Below are positions 9,078-21,160 of a stretch of 64,000 nt of DNA, piece by piece. The translations under genes and the position numbers were made by a program. Location: the NCBI GenBank assembly GCA_965237895.1, contig CBDEGR010000002.1, positions 372,001 through 436,000 of the forward strand, written 5' to 3'. This stretch comes from CBDEGR01 sp965237895. GTDB lineage: Bacteria; Acidobacteriota; Terriglobia; UBA7540; JAPUME01. Within the stretch, counting starts at the first letter, position 1; each line of letters starts with the position of its first letter. Below the pieces are notes generated by a model that worked only from the letters and a program-made list of their open reading frames with translations, made no database searches and was not told where the DNA came from.

Positions 9078-9333
9078 TTACGAAGCGCTTACGAGAAGAG
9101 CTAACCGACCAAGACCAGAGGGAGGCATCACTCCCAGCACGGAAATTGCCGCGATTCGAGAAAAGTATGATCCTGTTCTCAGAGGGATCATGGCGCAAAA
9201 GAGCCCATACACCGGATTACCTCCGGCGCTGAAGGCTGAGTATCACCAGGTCGTTCAGCAGATGCAGGCAGAAATTTACGAAGTTTTGGGACGTGAAAAT
9301 CCGGATGACCCGTACGGCCTTGGCGTAAAGTAA
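9067..9333 (+). other. Open frame of unknown function without a clear start
   Basis: An 88-codon open frame that follows a TAG and has no ATG, GTG or TTG near its beginning. It contains AAIREKYDPVLRGIMAQKSP and ends DDPYGLGVK-TAA. Composition is protein-like (amphipathic, charged) but no family is recognised. Its upstream edge coincides with the broken end of the esterase fragment on the other strand, so it is probably the tail of another broken gene. Confidence 0.3.
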
Positions 9334-9358
9334 TTCGCTCAGTGAAAGATCAGGGATC

Positions 9359-9775
9359 TTATGATTTTGGCTGCTGAGAGCATGGGAAAGCATCCCTTAA
9401 GGCTATTCCTGTAATGGTTGCCTTATTCAAATGAAGAGATTCGGGATGATCTTTCAGCTATTTGACGATGACGCGAACAAGTTGACCGAATTTGGCACCT
9501 TTTGGAGAACAATAAATGGGATCGGCGTCCATTAAAGCAACATACCAAAGCTGCGCGTCTGAGAAACCTTCCATGTACCCAAGGCAACTACTAACAAGAC
9601 AAGTCTGGACCTCAGTAAGAGATTCTCCATCCAATAACCGGATTACCTGCGTACATTCTGCGAGAAGGGCGTTTCCATCTATTCCTTCAATGATCGCCTT
9701 TTCTGAAGCCTGCGAAAACATTGGTTGAGGGGCGCCTAAAAAGAGAAAAATTGTGAGGAACAAGTTTTTACTCAT
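9359..9775 (-). pseudogene. Rap1a/Tai-like secreted small protein, interrupted by an amber codon
   Basis: Begins with a good Shine-Dalgarno (AGGAG) and a signal peptide (residues 1 to about 22). The body, GNALLAECTQVIRLL followed by SCLGYMEGFSDAQLWYV and YCSPKGAKFGQLVRVIVK, fits the Rap1a family of small periplasmic proteins, some of which are type VI effector immunity proteins. A TAG at 9458-9460 ends the ORF at 105 aa, but the same frame continues with LKDHPESLHL and then ALRDAFPC, the expected family C-terminus, to TAA at 9359. It is either a recent nonsense mutation or a shortened but functional protein. Confidence 0.6.
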
Positions 9776-9844
9776 GGGAAGCTCCTAGAGATGCGATTTG
9801 GATTTAGGTAGATTTCCCGCTTGGTGGGACCTGATGACCGCCCG

Positions 9845-9898
9845 GCCGGCGCCCAGCTTCCCTTCGACCCGGTAGTGTCCCAGCGTCTTTCCTATTAT
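9845..9898 (-). pseudogene. 5' stub of a PknB-type Ser/Thr protein kinase
   Basis: Eighteen codons read IIGKTLGHYRVEGKLGAG, the start of Acidobacteriota Ser/Thr kinases (usual first residue Met, here ATA) up to the glycine-rich loop. The sequence then departs from the family and runs to the Rap1a-like gene. Together with the esterase fragment at 8538-9077 on the same strand it could be the two ends of one deleted kinase-esterase gene. Confidence 0.5.
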
Positions 9899-10111
9899 GG
9901 TAAGAAATTCGATTAGGGCCATGCTACGGCCACCTCTGAGGGCAAGTCAACCGGGGTGTGGGCAGTAGCAGGGAATCGCTTTGATTTGAAGCCTTTGCAG
10001 GGTCCGCGCGGTTCTCCTTGACCGGGGCAAAACGCCTCGGCTACGATGGAGGTTTGGCTTCCACTCTCCGCAGCTCTCTGTAAGGGGGCCATTGATAATA
10101 GACAATTAAGA

Positions 10112-12972
<2,861 letters not shown>

Positions 12973-12976
<4 letters not shown>

Positions 12977-13968
12977 CACGCTACACAATCCAACCTCTCG
13001 AACTCGACCGCGTTAAGACTTACCCGCTCGCCTCGCGTCCCAGCAAAGTAAAACTCTCCGACTTCGCCCGGCCGCCGCGCCCCGGAGCCGGCATCGCCCG
13101 TTTTCTCGACTCGCTCCCGAAGATTCTCGCCGGAAACAGCTTCCGTGCCGTGGTGGACGCCATCGTCAAAGCACGGGCAAAAAAGAAGCCGATCATCTGG
13201 GGACTGGGCGGCCACATCATTAAGTGCGGGTTGAGTCCGGTGCTGATGGAACTGATGCGGCACGGCTTCATCACCGGCATGGCGATGAACGGCGCGGCCA
13301 TGATTCACGACTTTGAAGTCGCCTGGGCGGGCAAAACGTCCGAAGAAGTGGAAGCCGTGCTCCACAGCGGACGCTTCGGGATGGCCGAGGAGACGAGCCG
13401 CTTCATCAATCAGGCGATGACCGAGGGCGATACCGGCGAGTTGGGCGCGGGGGAAGCCGTCGGGAAATTCTTGGTCCAGGCCGCGAGGTCGAAGTCCCAA
13501 CAACGGCCGCGCTACCCGAACTACAGCCTCCTGGCCGCGGCGTACAACAAGAAAATTCCCGTCACCGTACATTTGGCCGTCGGAACCGATATCAACACGA
13601 ACCATCCCACGCTCGACCCGCGCGCGCTGGGCTCGGCCGGTCACCGGGACTTTCGCCTGCTGGCGCGAATGGTCAGCCACATGGGTGGCGGCGGAGTTTA
13701 TCTGAACATCGGTTCAGCCGTCATCCTTCCGGAAGTCTTTTTAAAAGCAGTCAGCTTGGCACGGAACCTGGGCCACAGGCTGGAAAGAATCGTGACCGCC
13801 AACTTCGACTTTATCCAACACTATCGTCCCACGCAGAACGTGGTCCTGCGGTCTGTGGGACGCACGGGAAGCGGCTACGCGCTGACCGGCCACCATGAGT
13901 TGATGATTCCTCTGCTGGCCGCAGCCCTGCTCGAAGCCGACTACAAACGAAGGCGAAGAGGAAAATGA
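12973..13968 (+). CDS. Conserved protein resembling deoxyhypusine synthase (DHS-like fold)
   Basis: A 331-aa soluble protein whose start overlaps the uvrA stop. It has a Rossmann-like segment [16 protein letters not shown], then [16 protein letters not shown], then [18 protein letters not shown], and [19 protein letters not shown] near the C-terminus. The NGA...HDFE pattern and overall size recall the deoxyhypusine synthase family, which uses NAD, but bacteria of this kind have no hypusine and the catalytic Lys context is not evident. The C-terminal [12 protein letters not shown] stretch looks strongly constrained. The real reaction is unknown; tight coupling to uvrA may only reflect gene packing. 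Confidence 0.55.
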
Positions 13969-14810
13969 GCGAACAGCCGATCGAAGATACTCATACGCCG
14001 GATTTGGAACCGGTGCAGGGCACTCCTCCTGCTGCGTCTCCCCCACAAACAAAAGCAGCCGGTTCCTCCGACTGCCCCTGGACGCTGGGCGACTTCTTCT
14101 TATTTCTGGCCCTAACGTTTACCGCCTTCTTGTTCATTCTGATCAGCTTCATCATCGGCATTTCGATTTTTTCCGCAACGGTGGAAGGAGCGCCGGACAT
14201 CGAGAAAATCTTACGGAACCCGCTTGTGAACCTGCTGGTGGGGGTAGTCCTTCATGGCGCCGTTTTCAGCCTGCTCTATTTGTTGACCGTGGTTCGCCGC
14301 CGCAGTTCGTTTTGGCCTGCTGTAAAGTTGCGAAAAACCCCTTCCCATCTCCTGCAAACGGCCGCCCTGGGGGGAATTTTTCTGGCCGTCGTCGTGCAAT
14401 TCACCCCTCCCATCTTTGAGGACCAAGACCCGTTCCCGTTGAAGGAACTCTTTTCTTCGCCCGCCTCCGCCTACGCCCTCTCACTTTTTGCGGTTACCTT
14501 GGCGCCTTTTATGGAAGAATTGATCTTCCGCGGCTTTATGTTTTCCATCTTCGAAAGCCGGTTCGGAATCACAGGAGCCGTGGTAAGTACGGCGACTTTG
14601 TTCTGGGCGATTCATGTTCCTCAGTATTGGAGCTCATGGAATCATCTTTTGTTGATTTCGATCGTGGCCCTGGCCCTTTCCGGATTACGCGCTTGGGCGG
14701 GGTCTCTACTTCCGTGCATCATAATGCATACCATCTATAATCTGGTGGTGGTATTGTTTCTCTATGAAGCGACAGACAGATTCCGAAATCTCCTGGCCCT
14801 CATCGGGTAA
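13965..14810 (+). CDS. CPBP family intramembrane metalloprotease
   Basis: Member of the CAAX-protease/bacteriocin-processing (ABI) family. After a Pro-rich cytoplasmic start there are about seven hydrophobic segments. The three family motifs are seen: [10 protein letters not shown] (EExxxR), [10 protein letters not shown] (FxxxH type) and the terminal [12 protein letters not shown] (HxxxN). Length is 281 aa. The start overlaps the previous stop by 4 bases. Substrate unknown. Confidence 0.9.
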   Translation: MSEQPIEDTHTPDLEPVQGTPPAASPPQTKAAGSSDCPWTLGDFFLFLALTFTAFLFILISFIIGISIFSATVEGAPDIEKILRNPLVNLLVGVVLHGAVFSLLYLLTVVRRRSSFWPAVKLRKTPSHLLQTAALGGIFLAVVVQFTPPIFEDQDPFPLKELFSSPASAYALSLFAVTLAPFMEELIFRGFMFSIFESRFGITGAVVSTATLFWAIHVPQYWSSWNHLLLISIVALALSGLRAWAGSLLPCIIMHTIYNLVVVLFLYEATDRFRNLLALIG

Positions 14811-15900
14811 GAAACCCCGCACCGGGCTCCACACCAACTTCAAAACGTTGGAGTGGACCGCCGAGGGCGTGGTCCTGCTCGACCAGCGGAAACTGCCCAG
14901 AGAGGAGACCTCGCTCCTCTGCAAGACCTATCAGGAGGTGGCCGAGGGCATCCGCTCAATGGTGGTGCGCGGCGCGCCGGCCATCGGCGTGGCGGCGGCC
15001 ATGGGCGTGGCGCTGGGAATCAAAAACTCCACAGCCCCTACTCTCGAAAAGCTGGCCGAAGAGTTGGAATCGATTTCGAAGACATTGTTCGAAACGCGCC
15101 CGACGGCGGTCAACCTGCCCTGGGCGCTCAAGAGAATGCGGAAAGTTTTCGACCGGGTGCGGGCCTCGGTGAACGGAAGCGAAACGGAAAAACTACAAGT
15201 AATACGAAAAACCTTGGAAGAAGAAGCCTGCCGCATCCACGCCGAAGACATCGCCATCTGTGAAACCATCGGGCGCAACGGAGCGCAGCTGATCGAAAAC
15301 TCCAGCAACATCCTGACGCACTGCAACGCCGGGGCGCTGGCCACCGGCGGATACGGAACCGCGCTGGGCGTGGTGCGGGCAGCGGTGGGGGAGGGAAAAA
15401 AGGTCCACGTCTTCGCCGATGAGACGCGGCCCTTTCTGCAAGGCGCGCGGCTGACGGTCTGGGAACTTCAGAAAGATAAAATCCCGGTCACGTTGATTAC
15501 CGACAACATGGCCGGGCACCTTATGAAACGGGGAGAAATTCAAGGCGTGGTTGTGGGGGCGGACCGCATCGCCTCGAACGGCGACGTGGCGAACAAGATC
15601 GGCACCTACACGGTGGCCGTGCTGGCCAAGGAGAACGGCATTCCCTTCTACGTGGCTGCGCCACTTTCGACCATCGACATGAGCATCGACTCAGGCGATC
15701 AGATTCCCATCGAAGAACGCTCGCCCGAAGAGGTCAAACAGATCGCAGGCGTTGCGCTTGCGCCGGAGGGAACCGAAGCGCGCCATCCGGCCTTCGACGT
15801 GACGCCGTCCCGCTACGTCACGGCCATCATCACCGAACGCGGCGTGGCTCGCGAGCCCTATAGGGAAAGTTTTAAGCGGATGTTCGCCGAGCGGTCCTAA
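14764..15900 (+). CDS. mtnA: S-methyl-5-thioribose-1-phosphate isomerase
   Basis: Converts methylthioribose-1-phosphate to methylthioribulose-1-phosphate in methionine salvage. The 378-aa sequence shows [19 protein letters not shown], the active-site Cys in [19 protein letters not shown] and the catalytic Asp region [18 protein letters not shown]. The first ATG lies 47 bases inside the CPBP gene; conserved sequence starts about 27 residues later, so a downstream start is possible. The initiation-factor eIF2B-like paralogue is less likely because the isomerase Cys and Asp are both present. Confidence 0.95.
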   Translation: MKRQTDSEISWPSSGKKPRTGLHTNFKTLEWTAEGVVLLDQRKLPREETSLLCKTYQEVAEGIRSMVVRGAPAIGVAAAMGVALGIKNSTAPTLEKLAEELESISKTLFETRPTAVNLPWALKRMRKVFDRVRASVNGSETEKLQVIRKTLEEEACRIHAEDIAICETIGRNGAQLIENSSNILTHCNAGALATGGYGTALGVVRAAVGEGKKVHVFADETRPFLQGARLTVWELQKDKIPVTLITDNMAGHLMKRGEIQGVVVGADRIASNGDVANKIGTYTVAVLAKENGIPFYVAAPLSTIDMSIDSGDQIPIEERSPEEVKQIAGVALAPEGTEARHPAFDVTPSRYVTAIITERGVAREPYRESFKRMFAERS

Positions 15901-15933
15901 CCTTCGGCTGCCCTTCGGCGGGAAGTAAAAGCC

Positions 15934-17187
15934 TCAGCCTTTTTTCGTTCTCCCATAGATCAGGTGCCCGACGCCGAGGAATCCCAACGCAGAGAGAAAC
16001 AAGGTGGCGACGGGCAGCATCATAGCCGTCCGCAGGGACGTTCGATCCGCCAACGCGCCGATCACGGTGGGCGCGGGGGCGTTTCCGACCAGATGGATAA
16101 AGAGCATGTAGAGGCCGAAGGCCGCCGCGCGAAGTTCGACCGGCGCCAGGTCATGGACGATCGCCGTGGCCGGTCCGTGGTACCAGGTGAGGAAGAAAGT
16201 CGCCAAGGCGATGGCGACGTAGAATGTCATGGGGGTTTCACTCCGGATCCCCACATATAAGAGTGGCGCGGAAGCCAGGAACCCCACCGCAATCACCAGC
16301 GCTCGTCCGCCGGGAAACTTGCTTTGGAGCTTATCGGCCAGCCAACCGCCGAAGCTCACACCCAGCAGCCCTCCTCCCATGGAGATGGGCCCCAGAATCA
16401 AGCTCGCCTGCTTGACCGTCAGGCCGTGATAGCGCACGGCAAAAGTTACCGCCCAGGTCACAAAAGCGGAAGCGGCAAAGGTTACCAGGGCGGCAGAGAC
16501 AAGTGTAAGGAGAAAGGCCGGATTCGCCAAAAGCACTCCCCCACCGCCCGCCCGGGCCTTGTGACGGCGTTCCGGTTCGCGGATTCGAAAGCAGAAGAAG
16601 GCAAGGATCATTCCGGGAACCGCAACGATGAAAAACGCCGGACGCCAGCCGAACCTTGCCGCCAAGGTACCGCTCAACATCATTCCCGCAATCCCGCCGA
16701 AAAACATACCGAGCGTGAAGACGCTCTGCACCCGCGCGCGGAGTGAAACGGGAAAAGCGTCAGAGAGCATCGCCGTTCCCGCCGGGGCATAAGCGCTCTC
16801 CCCCACGCCGACCAGCGAACGCGAAATTAAAAGCATCCGAAAAGACTGCGCCAACCCGGTCAACACCGTCGCCCCGCTCCAGAACAACACTCCGAAGCCG
16901 ATGATCCTCCTCCGACTCCAGCGGTCGGCAAGCCAGCCGAACGGCAGCGAGGCCAGAGCATGAACCACAATGAAGACCGTGCCGAGAAGCCCCAAACGGA
17001 AATCCGTGAGGCCGAACTCATCTTTTAGGTAGGGAAAGAGAGGGAAAATCAGCTGACGGTCCAGGTAATTGACCAAGTTCACCGAGACCAAAAGCGCCAG
17101 CAGAGTCCAGGGCCAACGAAACCCGCGGGGGAGAGATGCCTGCGGGGTTTTCGAGGAGGAAATTGTTTCAGTGTCCGAGTGGTTCAT
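15934..17187 (-). CDS. MFS transporter (spinster/sugar-phosphate-like subfamily)
   Basis: 417-aa, 12-segment major facilitator. The first helix has LVNYLDRQLIFPLFPYL, and the loop between helices 2 and 3 carries FGWLADRWSRRRIIGFG, the MFS signature. SLVGVGESAYAPAGTAML in helix 4 is typical of the spinster-like group. The central loop is short and basic. The substrate cannot be predicted. The gene is convergent with mtnA and lies downstream of rne/rng on the same strand, beyond a strong terminator. Confidence 0.88.
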   Translation of the reverse strand: MNHSDTETISSSKTPQASLPRGFRWPWTLLALLVSVNLVNYLDRQLIFPLFPYLKDEFGLTDFRLGLLGTVFIVVHALASLPFGWLADRWSRRRIIGFGVLFWSGATVLTGLAQSFRMLLISRSLVGVGESAYAPAGTAMLSDAFPVSLRARVQSVFTLGMFFGGIAGMMLSGTLAARFGWRPAFFIVAVPGMILAFFCFRIREPERRHKARAGGGGVLLANPAFLLTLVSAALVTFAASAFVTWAVTFAVRYHGLTVKQASLILGPISMGGGLLGVSFGGWLADKLQSKFPGGRALVIAVGFLASAPLLYVGIRSETPMTFYVAIALATFFLTWYHGPATAIVHDLAPVELRAAAFGLYMLFIHLVGNAPAPTVIGALADRTSLRTAMMLPVATLFLSALGFLGVGHLIYGRTKKG

Positions 17188-17307
17188 AGAGCGAAAGCCG
17201 ACAGGTTACCACATGCCGGGCGAGAAGGCACCCGAATCAAGAGGTCCATCGTGAAAACGACGATGGGCCGACACCCAGCGAACGATGCGAATGGGAATTC
17301 GGGCGAG

Positions 17308-17344
17308 AAAAAAGAGGTCGGCCGGAGATCTCTCTCCGGCCGAC
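17308..17344 (-). terminator. Rho-independent terminator after rne/rng
   Basis: A perfect 12-bp stem (arms 17317-17328 and 17333-17344, GTCGGCCGGAGA on the plus strand) with a 4-base loop is followed on the minus strand by CTCTTTTTTCTCG. It sits just past the rne/rng stop and closes the mre-rod-rne transcript. Confidence 0.85.
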
Positions 17345-17365
17345 GGGAAATGGTAAGGGGGAAGG

Positions 17366-19834
17366 TTAGAAAATTTCAAACCGGGCCTGATGCACGTCCG
17401 GGTCGCTCTTCACGATGATATCCTTTTGGGCCATCAGCTCCATCTCATGAAGCAGCGCGCCGTCGCCGACCTTCAAGTGCCGTGCCACGTCGGGGTGGAC
17501 GCGCAGGGAGAGGGAATCCCCCTCGAGGGAGCCAGCCATCTTTCGTACTTCCGCATAGATTTCGTTGCACACGGTGATCGGCGACTTCACCCACCCGGAC
17601 CCATCGCAGTCACTGCAAGGGGTGCAGAGGGAGCGGGTCAGTGACTGGCGCACGCGTTTGCGGGTGATGGCTACCAATCCGAAGTCGTTGAAAGACAATA
17701 CTTTAGACGGCGCCCGATCGGCCTTCAGGGCTTTCTCCAGCACCTGCAACACCTTGTTCCGATTGCGGCGCTCGTCCATATCGATGAAATCGATGACGAT
17801 AATGCCGCCCAGGTCGCGCAGCCGCACCTGCCGGACGATCTCCTGGATGGCATCGACATTGGTCTTGAGGATGGTATCCTCCAGCCGGTTCGTGCGGCCG
17901 ACAAATTTACCAGTGTTGACGTCGATGGCGACCAGCGCTTCGGTTTCATTGATCACGATATAGCCGCCCGACTTCAACCAGACCTTCGACGAGAGCGCCT
18001 TTTCCAATTCCGCCTGGATTCCGAACTCTTCATAAAGAGGCGTCTCTTTCTGGTAGAGTTTCACGCGCCCGACCAGATCGGGCTGGCCGCGGTGAACGAA
18101 ATCCACCACGCGCTCGTACTCGGCCTCGCTGTCCACCCAAATCTGCTTGAACTCCGGGGTGAGGATGTCGCGCAGGATGCGCTCCACCAGACTCGCATCA
18201 CCGTGAATCAGCGCCGGACTCTTCGCCGCGTCGGCCTGGGCACGCACGTCGTTCCACAACGAGCTCAGAAACCGTACGTCGGCTTTGATTTCCTGCTCGG
18301 AAGCGCCCTCGGCCGCCGTTCGGACAATGAAGCCTCCGGTGAAAGAATCCTTCTCCTCCAAAATCGTGTTCCGCAACCGCAGCCGCTCCTCTTCGGAGCT
18401 GATTTTCCGGGAGACCCCAATGTGGCTCTCCGTCGGCATGTACACCAAGTGCCGGCCGGGAAGGGCAATATGAGAGGTGATCCGGGCGCCTTTCGTTCCC
18501 AGCGGCTCCCGCGCAATCTGAACCAGTATCTCCTGCCCCTGCTTCAAGACTTTGGAGATCTGGACTTGCAGAGCGGAGGTGGGACGGGAACGGCGTCGCC
18601 CTCCCGCGGAACGTCCTCGCCGCACGCGGCGGCGCTTGCCTCCGTCCTCGGAGGTGGAGAACCGGCGACGATCGTCGGGCTCGCGAAGCGTATATTTTCG
18701 TTCCGGTTCGAGCGCGGCCTCCCGCTTCGGCTCGGAAGTCTCTTCGGGTTCCGCCGTCTCCCGGTCGTCGGAAGCGGTTGCCTGGGGAGAAGTCTCGGGC
18801 TCCTCCTCAGCAGCCTCTACCTGTTCGGTGGTTTCCTCCCGCACATCGACAGCTTCGTAGGCTTTGGCTTCAAGGAAAGAAAATTCTCCCTTCTCAAGCT
18901 CGGCTTCCCGAACGGACTCCTCCCCATCCTGGGGCTGTTCTTCAACGACGGCCTCGGTCTCCTCGCTGCCCGCTGCCGCGATCGGCTCTAGGTCGGCAAT
19001 CTGCTGGGGTTCCTCTGCCGAATTCGTCGCTTCTGCCTCCGGACTCTCCTCGGGAACATCCTCGGACACCGGGGAAGCGGACGGACCGGTCGGGTGGGTC
19101 CCATGTAAAGCCAGTGTCTCTCCGGGCAAAAGCTCCAACCCTCTTCCGGTCTCTTGCGGTTTGGTATCCGTATCGGCGCCGGCCGCGGCCTGGGTCCCGG
19201 TCTGTTCTTGATCTCGCCCCCGGTCTCCTCGGCCGCGACGGAGCTCCATGCGTCGGCGACGGAAAGTCCCTCCCCGTCCCCCGCGACGACGGGACCCTGA
19301 AGAACGCGCTTCACCTTCTCCCCCCGGGGAAGCTCCGGCGGCAGCCGCAACCTCGGTTCCGGCGGGTTCGGCCTGCGCCGGAGCGGGCGTTTCCTCGGAG
19401 AGTTCGGGAGTGGGTCCGTCTTCGGAAGTTTCGGGGGGGGGGATTTCAACAGAGGGTTCGGAAGCGGCCTGGGTCACGGCGGGTTCGGAAGCGGCCGGAG
19501 CAGCCTTCACATCGGTTTCTTTCTTGGCCCCTTTTTCGGAAAGATCGATGACCGGCCTCTTCTCCTTCTGCTCAAGGTCCGTATCCATCTTCTCGTACTC
19601 ATCCGATTCCTCATAAAAATCGGAGACGTAGAGGAAGGCGTCGCGCTCAAGACCGATCTCGACAAATGCGGATTGCATTCCGGGCAGGACACGATTGACC
19701 CGGCCCTTATATATGCCGCTGACCAGCCCCACATCCTGCTCGCGCTGAAAATAGACTTCGACCAGCGCGCCGTTGTCCAACACGGCCACTCTCGTCTCAT
19801 GGAGAGACGAGGAGACAAACAATTCTTTTGCCAT
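17366..19834 (-). CDS. rng: Ribonuclease E/G family protein with a large insertion in the S1 domain
   Basis: Endoribonuclease for mRNA decay and rRNA processing. The frame opens at 20020, but the ATG at 19834 has an ideal AAAGGAG and starts AKELFVSSSLHETRVAVL, so it is preferred (822 aa). The S1 domain begins YKGRVNRVLPGMQSAFVEIG, then is split by about 390 residues rich in Glu, Ala, Pro and Arg (about residues 75-470), and resumes with LVQIAREPLGTKGARITSHI. The catalytic Asp pair is in ALVAIDVNTGKFVG and GGIIVIDFIDM; the Zn-link motif is CTPCSDCDGSGW. It ends without a long degradosome scaffold, as in RNase G. It is last in the mreBCD-mrdA-rodA operon. Confidence 0.92.
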   Translation of the reverse strand: MAKELFVSSSLHETRVAVLDNGALVEVYFQREQDVGLVSGIYKGRVNRVLPGMQSAFVEIGLERDAFLYVSDFYEESDEYEKMDTDLEQKEKRPVIDLSEKGAKKETDVKAAPAASEPAVTQAASEPSVEIPPPETSEDGPTPELSEETPAPAQAEPAGTEVAAAAGASPGGEGEARSSGSRRRGGRGGTFRRRRMELRRGRGDRGRDQEQTGTQAAAGADTDTKPQETGRGLELLPGETLALHGTHPTGPSASPVSEDVPEESPEAEATNSAEEPQQIADLEPIAAAGSEETEAVVEEQPQDGEESVREAELEKGEFSFLEAKAYEAVDVREETTEQVEAAEEEPETSPQATASDDRETAEPEETSEPKREAALEPERKYTLREPDDRRRFSTSEDGGKRRRVRRGRSAGGRRRSRPTSALQVQISKVLKQGQEILVQIAREPLGTKGARITSHIALPGRHLVYMPTESHIGVSRKISSEEERLRLRNTILEEKDSFTGGFIVRTAAEGASEQEIKADVRFLSSLWNDVRAQADAAKSPALIHGDASLVERILRDILTPEFKQIWVDSEAEYERVVDFVHRGQPDLVGRVKLYQKETPLYEEFGIQAELEKALSSKVWLKSGGYIVINETEALVAIDVNTGKFVGRTNRLEDTILKTNVDAIQEIVRQVRLRDLGGIIVIDFIDMDERRNRNKVLQVLEKALKADRAPSKVLSFNDFGLVAITRKRVRQSLTRSLCTPCSDCDGSGWVKSPITVCNEIYAEVRKMAGSLEGDSLSLRVHPDVARHLKVGDGALLHEMELMAQKDIIVKSDPDVHQARFEIF

Positions 19835-20021
19835 GGAAACTCCTTTGCCGGAGAAAAACGAGGATCCATCCCCTCCCTGGGAGATCAACTCTTCTTCTTC
19901 GCAGCCCAGCCTCACCGGCTGGAATTTTTTTCGGTGGGATTCAGGGAAACGTTCTTCGTGCTCCCGTCGGGGTCCACCCGACCCCTTCTTCCGGCGGAAA
20001 AACCACCCGAAGAACGGCACT

Positions 20022-21110
20022 TTAGTTCACAAATCTTCTCAAACGAACACTCATGGCCAGCCCCAATCCGATAAAGGTAAACATCATCGCGGACCCTCCA
20101 TACGTCATCAAGGGAAGAGGAATGCCCGTGACGGGGGCCAACCCGATAATCATGGCGGTGCTGATTACGATTTGAAAGAACAGTGCCGCCACAAACCCCA
20201 TGATCAGAAAACTTCCCGCGCGGTCCACCGCCGATTGGGCACCGTCGACCAAACGCATGATCAAGACCAAGTAGAGCAGCAGAACGAACATCGTCCCTAC
20301 GAAACCTTGTTCCTCGGCAAAGGCTGCAAAAATGAAGTCCGTATGGGCGCTGGGAATAAATCCCAACTGGTTCTGGGTGCCCTTGCGCAGGCCCTTACCC
20401 CAAAACCCACCGGACCCGATGGCGATCTTGGACTGATTGATCTGATAACCGGAGCCGAGAACATCCTGCTCCGGCTGCATAAATGTTTTAATTCGCTCCT
20501 GTTGGTACGGCTTCAGGAGCGAATAGCCCACCGGCATCAGCAGCGCTGCGGCCAGGGCCAGAACAATCACGTGACGGAACCGAATGCCCGCCAGCAGAAT
20601 TCCGGCGCCGGCGATAATGACAAACGTCAGCGCCGTTCCCAAATCCGGCTGTAGCACCACCAGTATAGTGGGGAGCCCCGCTACGGCTCCGATCTTGATC
20701 AAATCTCTCCAATTCAGATACTTGGTGTCCACCGACGCGAAGTATCTGGCCAACGCTACAATTATAACCAGTTTTACCATCTCCGACACCTGGAAATTGA
20801 ATCCCGCCAGCCGAATCCACCGGCGGGCCCCTTGGACCGGGGCGGCGAACAGCAGCATACCGATCAACGTCAGGATGGTTCCCCCATAAATCCATGGGAT
20901 ATATTCGAGGATTTTATGGTAATCGACGCGGCTTATCACGACCATAACGGCCAGGCCGAGCACCACCCAGACCAACTGTCGCTGGTGATGGCCGTCCAAG
21001 TCCGTCTGGGCCGTTACGCTGTAAATCTCCACAATTCCGACGATGGCGATAAGGATCGTGGAGAGAAAGATCAGCCAGTCATAGTCAGCGAAGCGGACAA
21101 CCTTTTGCAA
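20022..21110 (-). CDS. rodA: Peptidoglycan glycosyltransferase RodA (SEDS family)
   Basis: Polymerises glycan strands for lateral wall growth with PBP2. The 362-aa protein has about ten hydrophobic segments and SEDS motifs: WIRLAGFNFQVSEMVKL, LVVLQPDLGTAL with the catalytic Asp, and GSGGFWGKGLRKGTQNQLG ending in FIPSAHTDFIFA. PLMTYGGSAMMF near the end is family-typical. The start is TTG after GGGAGAAG. It lies 50 bases after mrdA. Confidence 0.95.
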   Translation of the reverse strand: MQKVVRFADYDWLIFLSTILIAIVGIVEIYSVTAQTDLDGHHQRQLVWVVLGLAVMVVISRVDYHKILEYIPWIYGGTILTLIGMLLFAAPVQGARRWIRLAGFNFQVSEMVKLVIIVALARYFASVDTKYLNWRDLIKIGAVAGLPTILVVLQPDLGTALTFVIIAGAGILLAGIRFRHVIVLALAAALLMPVGYSLLKPYQQERIKTFMQPEQDVLGSGYQINQSKIAIGSGGFWGKGLRKGTQNQLGFIPSAHTDFIFAAFAEEQGFVGTMFVLLLYLVLIMRLVDGAQSAVDRAGSFLIMGFVAALFFQIVISTAMIIGLAPVTGIPLPLMTYGGSAMMFTFIGLGLAMSVRLRRFVN

Positions 21111-21160
21111 CTTCTTCTCCCTTTTTAAGTACCGTTGATTCTATGGGTCTGCCCAGGGCC

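Noticed and set aside
17247..17268. Small CCATCGT/ACGATGG hairpin
   Set aside because: Seven base pairs without a T-tract; the strong terminator next to it explains transcript ending.
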